DNA of 64,000 nt from Lycocorax pyrrhopterus obiensis (lineage: Eukaryota; Chordata; Aves; Passeriformes; Paradisaeidae), in the NCBI GenBank assembly GCA_014706295.1, contig JACSVZ010000007.1, forward strand, positions 8,114,808 to 8,178,807. Reading direction: 5' to 3'. The notes below the pieces were generated by a model. The model saw nothing but the letters and a program-made list of their open reading frames with translations. It ran no database searches and was not told where the DNA came from. Made by a program: the position numbers and the translations under genes. Position 1 is the stretch's first letter. Each line of letters starts with the position of its first letter. Of this stretch, positions 60,640-64,000 are shown piece by piece.

Positions 60640-61220
60640 GGGAGCGTGCCCAGATCTGTGTGTTTTTTGGGAGTGTAACTGGATTAATGAGGTTTTTGGG
60701 AACATATCCATACCATGTGGTTTTTGGGGGCTGTCAGGGGGAACAGGAAAGAGGAAGCAGCCCTGAGGTGCCAGATCCAGGAAATGGTGGCTCAGGGATA
60801 GTTGGGTGCCAGGCCAGTTGCAGTGAGTTCCCCATGGGTGTTGCTGGGGCTGGGTGCCAAGAGCAGCACCTCACCCACCCCACGGCAGTGATTTCCCACA
60901 CCCAGCTCCTTCCCGCCTCATGAATATGGAATTCCCAGCAGGGCATGGCCAGGTTACAAACCCCAGGGCAGGGGGAAGTGACCCCAAACCAACTCCTTGG
61001 GAAGGGAAAATGATCCAAGTCCTTTCTCTGCAGGGTTTAAGAGAGCACTGGGAGAGTGCAGTGGGCTCTCCAATGCTGGAAAGGACCAAGGAGGAATTCC
61101 ACAGGCTCCTGTGATGAAGAAAAGTCCCCTGCATCAGCCCCCAACACCCTTCACCAGCTCCAGGGGGTGAAGCCCACCCCCCGAATACTCCCGCCTGTGC
61201 TACAGAACTGTCACATGTCA
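60640..61220. other. Convergent spacer between GPX2 and CHURC1
   Basis: No gene or repeat recognised. It separates the GPX2 poly(A) signal (60625) from the CHURC1 poly(A) signal (minus strand, 61223). Confidence 0.6.
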
Positions 61221-61222
61221 CA

Positions 61223-61228
61223 TTTATT
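61223..61228 (-). terminator. Poly(A) signal of CHURC1
   Basis: AATAAA on the minus strand, about 315 bases beyond the stop. Confidence 0.7.
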
Positions 61229-61540
61229 GTCCCACACATGAGAGCTCCTGAGGTGGGATGGGGTGGGAATCCCTTTGGATCCTGTTTTGGGGACCCCTTT
61301 ACGTCTTCGGCACACAGGGGGCTCAGGCTGTGGCACTGCATCCCATCCCTGCAGTCAGGGTTGGAGCCAAAAGGCTCCAGAAACATGGGAGCATCCGGTG
61401 TCAGGCGTTCACTGCATCCAGGCTGGAAGTTTGGAGGAGCGAATCATGTTAGGGACACTGTGGTCCCCAGGAATTACAGTGCTGGGGATCCAGGGATCTC
61501 CCAGAGCTCCTGGAAACTCATCCCGGGATACACATGGGGA

Positions 61541-63232
61541 TCAGAACAGCGGGGTCATCTGGCGAGGGTCGTCAGGCAGGATGCTGATGGAATCCTCAGC
61601 ACGGCCACAGAGCAGGCACAGCATGGTATATTCCTGGGGGAAGGAAAAGGGGGAGGCTGGAAAAAGGGGGGCTGCCACAGCCTTGCTCCCCCACAGGGAA
61701 ACCCGAGCCAGATCCGGTACCCGATCCCCGATTGCAATCAGAGCCAGGGGATCTCATTTCCAGCCCCACTGGCTCCCCTGAGCCCTTTTTCCAGCAGTTT
61801 GCTGCATAGGAGATGTGCCAGGAATGAGGAATGGGGGTCACAGCCCCCTCCCATCACCCACATTCCCATGCCAGGTGCGCTGGGCTTCCCTCACAAGGCA
61901 CAGACTAGTGCTGGAGGGACTCCAGGTAGCCCTGAGCACAGAGACGTGGCTCTGAATTCTTCAAGGCTCCATCCCAGGGAAGGTGGGAATAAGCCTGTGG
62001 AAGGGTGGGTCTGGAATTCTGGAGGCAGAGGAGCCGGGAAGGGCTTCTGGGGGACAAGAGGCAAACCTGGTAGTCGTCCACTACGCTGAAGGTGTACTCA
62101 TGGCGTGCGATCAGGTGGTGGCAGTTCTTGCACAGGTCTGTGGAGCAGGCGACAGTGGGGTGAGGGGACATGGACACTGTCTCTGGGGTATCCTCCCACT
62201 CCCTATCTCTTGGGACAAGCCCCAATCCTCTGTGCTGCCCTCACCCCCAGGGCATAGACGTCCCAGTCTCCAAAGCATAAAGCCCCCAAAATTCCCCTCC
62301 CAGCAATACACCTCCTTTAATGCCCATCGGCGGCTCCCTGACACTTCCTCTAAAACTTGAGACCCCCTTCCTGGGCATCCACCATTCCCATCCTCAGGAA
62401 CCCCCCAAATATTGGGACCCCAAATATTCCCTACTCAAACTAATCCCCCCTTAGGCCTCCCCCTCCTCTGACCTCTGAGCCCTCCCCATCACACCCCAGC
62501 CCTCGAGAGCCCCCACGCCCCAGGACTCCCTCCCAGCTCTCAAGACACCCCAGAATCCAAATGTTACCCCCAGGCCTCAGCCTTCAAGGCCTCCACCCGT
62601 GCCCCCCAGCCTTCAAGACCCCCAGATCCCAAAGGTCCCCTCCAGCCCTCTCTAACTCTCAAGATCACCCAAGCTCCAGACTCCAAAGGTCCTCCAATGC
62701 CCTCAGCATCCCTCAAGACCTTCAAGACCCAAGGTCTCCCCCAGCACTCAACACTCCCGGACCCCTCATCCCTCCCAGCCTTCAATCCCCCGCCCAACCT
62801 TCACCGATCCCTGAGCCCCAGGCCCCAAATGTCCCCCTCAGCCCTCAAAGAGCCCCAGACCCCAAAGGTCCCCTCAGGCCCCTCAACCCTCAAGAACCCC
62901 AAGACCCAGCCCCCAAAGGCTCCCCCACCCCCTCAAGCCTCCCCGGGCCCTCACCCCCCCGGTGCCCCCAACCGCACGGTCATAGGTGACGATCTCCTCC
63001 CCGCCGTGCAAGCCCGCGGCCCGGTTGCCGACCAGCACGAAGTCCCGGCGGCCGCACTGCGCGCACCCCACGAAGTTCAGGAGGAAAGATCCACCCTCCA
63101 GGCAGGTGGTGCCCTAGGGCGGGAGCACAGGCTGGGACCGGGGCCGGGGCCGGTGCCGGTGCCGGTGCCGGAGCCCCCCGCGCCCCCCCTCACCCGCTCC
63201 GGGTACTCGGTGCCCACACAGCCGCCGCACAT
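61541..63232 (-). CDS. CHURC1: Churchill domain protein CHURC1
   Basis: Small zinc-binding protein (Churchill), linked to FGF response and neural induction in early chick and frog embryos. Four exons: 63194-63232, 62978-63113, 62067-62137, 61541-61633; 112 residues, the same as human. Cysteine pairs are kept: [20 protein letters not shown] and [23 protein letters not shown] and ARHEYTF are near-invariant, ending [12 protein letters not shown]. The donor after exon 3 is unusual (CAG/GTTTGC). The final exon is separated by a short intron; intron 2 (62138-62977) is full of a CCCTCAAGACCCCAAAGGTC-type degenerate repeat. Confidence 0.95.
62400..62970. repeat. Degenerate C-rich repeat in CHURC1 intron 2
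   Basis: Units around CCTCAAGACCCCCAGATCCCAAAGGTCCCC recur about 15 times with heavy decay; no open frame of interest. Confidence 0.75.
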
Positions 63233-63360
63233 CTCGCGCCACCCTCATCCGCAGATGTCGCGAGAACTGCGCCGAGGGGCGGGGCTTAGGCGTGGGGCGG
63301 GGCGTAGGGCGCCGGGTGTGGGCGGGGTCTGGCGCTGAATGGGCGTGGCCCACTGAGAAA
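63233..63360 (-). promoter_or_regulatory. CHURC1 promoter
   Basis: CpG-rich and GC-box-containing (GGGGCGGGGC). TGTCGCGAGA at 63257-63266 is close to the TCTCGCGAGA element found in many CpG-island promoters. TATA-less. Confidence 0.5.
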
Positions 63361-63384
63361 ATGGGCGGGGCCTAATAGGCCGTG

Positions 63385-64000
63385 GGGGTGCTTGGGGCAA
63401 CCGGGAATAACTGGGGGGGCCTGGGCTAGTCGGGCACCCAGGGCTAGTGGGGGACCCCTGGAGCGACCTGGGGAGCATCCAGGGCTAGCGAGGGGCACCC
63501 AGGGCTAGCTGGGAGCTGCCTGGGATTAGCTGGGGGATATCCAGGGCTAGTGGGAGACCCTGGGAGGTACCTGGGGGGCATCCAGGGCTAGTGGGGGGCA
63601 TCCAGGGCCAACTGTGGGGTGTTGTTAATTGGCTGGGGGACACCCTGGCTTAGTGGGAAACACCTAGGGCCAGGTGCAGGGTGCCTGTGACTAGCTGGGG
63701 AGCATTCAGGGCTAGTGGGGGACACCCAGGGATGACTGTAGGGGGGCTTGGGCTAGCTGAGGGTCATCCAGGGCTAGGTGGGGCCTGCCTGGGTTAGGTG
63801 GAGGACACCACGGACTAGTGGGAGGACATCCTGGGCTGGTGGGGGTCACCCAGGGCTAATTAGGGGGTGCCTGGGACGAGCTGGAGGACACTGAGGTCTA
63901 GCTATGGGGTGCCTGGGACGAGTTGGGGAACTCACAGGGCTAGTGGACGACACCTAGGGCTAGCTGAGGGATGGCTGGGACTAGCTGGGGGGCATCCAGG
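63385..64000. repeat. Minisatellite running off the window end
   Basis: About 20 or more imperfect units of roughly 25-32 bases around CCAGGGCTAGTGGGGGACA and GCTAGCTGGGGG. It starts just beyond the CHURC1 promoter and continues past base 64000, so its size is unknown. No gene seen. Confidence 0.9.

Overview
The window is vertebrate nuclear DNA, almost certainly from a bird. Every confident gene is split by GT-AG introns. The dispersed repeats are CR1 LINE fragments, several with the avian-type (ATTCTGTG)n end. Introns are short, GC-rich and packed with degenerate minisatellites. The gene content combines two conserved blocks: TBX10-TCIRG1-NDUFS8-ALDH3B-UNC93B1 (human 11q13) and MAX-FNTB-RAB15-GPX2-CHURC1 (human 14q23). 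From general knowledge both lie on chicken chromosome 5; I could not check this here.

Layout. 1-5034 is one huge inverted repeat: two arms of about 2.45 kb around a GC-rich centre made of short CTCCGGAG units. Each arm carries a CpG island and a TATA/GC-box promoter. 5-16.7 kb holds no recognised gene: candidate orphan exons, an orphan CpG island near 11.2 kb, CR1 pieces, AT-rich tracts and a perfect 70-bp tandem duplication. 16.7-18.3 kb is TBX10 (+), tail-to-tail with TCIRG1 (-, 18.5-23.5 kb). NDUFS8 (-, 25.5-26.6 kb) and two tandem ALDH3B genes (-, 29.3-33.9 and 34.5-40.5 kb) follow. UNC93B1 (+, 42.5-45.2 kb) ends the first block. After a 1.1-kb C-rich repeat, MAX (+), FNTB (-), RAB15 (+), GPX2 (+) and CHURC1 (-) follow. 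The last 0.6 kb is a minisatellite that runs off the window.

Eleven coding models were assembled exon by exon. For each, reading-frame phase was checked across every junction. Predicted lengths: TBX10 349, TCIRG1 833, NDUFS8 208, ALDH3B 503 and 534, UNC93B1 578, MAX 159, FNTB 409, RAB15 211, GPX2 191 (selenocysteine from an in-frame TGA) and CHURC1 112 residues. All look intact. Coordinates were counted by hand, so single-base slips are possible where no phase check applied (UTRs, repeats, candidate exons).

The genes do not form an operon-like system. Functional threads are coincidental neighbours: two endolysosomal membrane proteins (TCIRG1, UNC93B1); a prenylation theme (FNTB, the CaaX-ending ALDH3B pair, CXC-ending RAB15); and redox or aldehyde detoxification (ALDH3B, GPX2). 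The strongest unexplained structure is the 5-kb palindrome. It is either a real inverted duplication or a head-to-head join of two haplotypes in the assembly.
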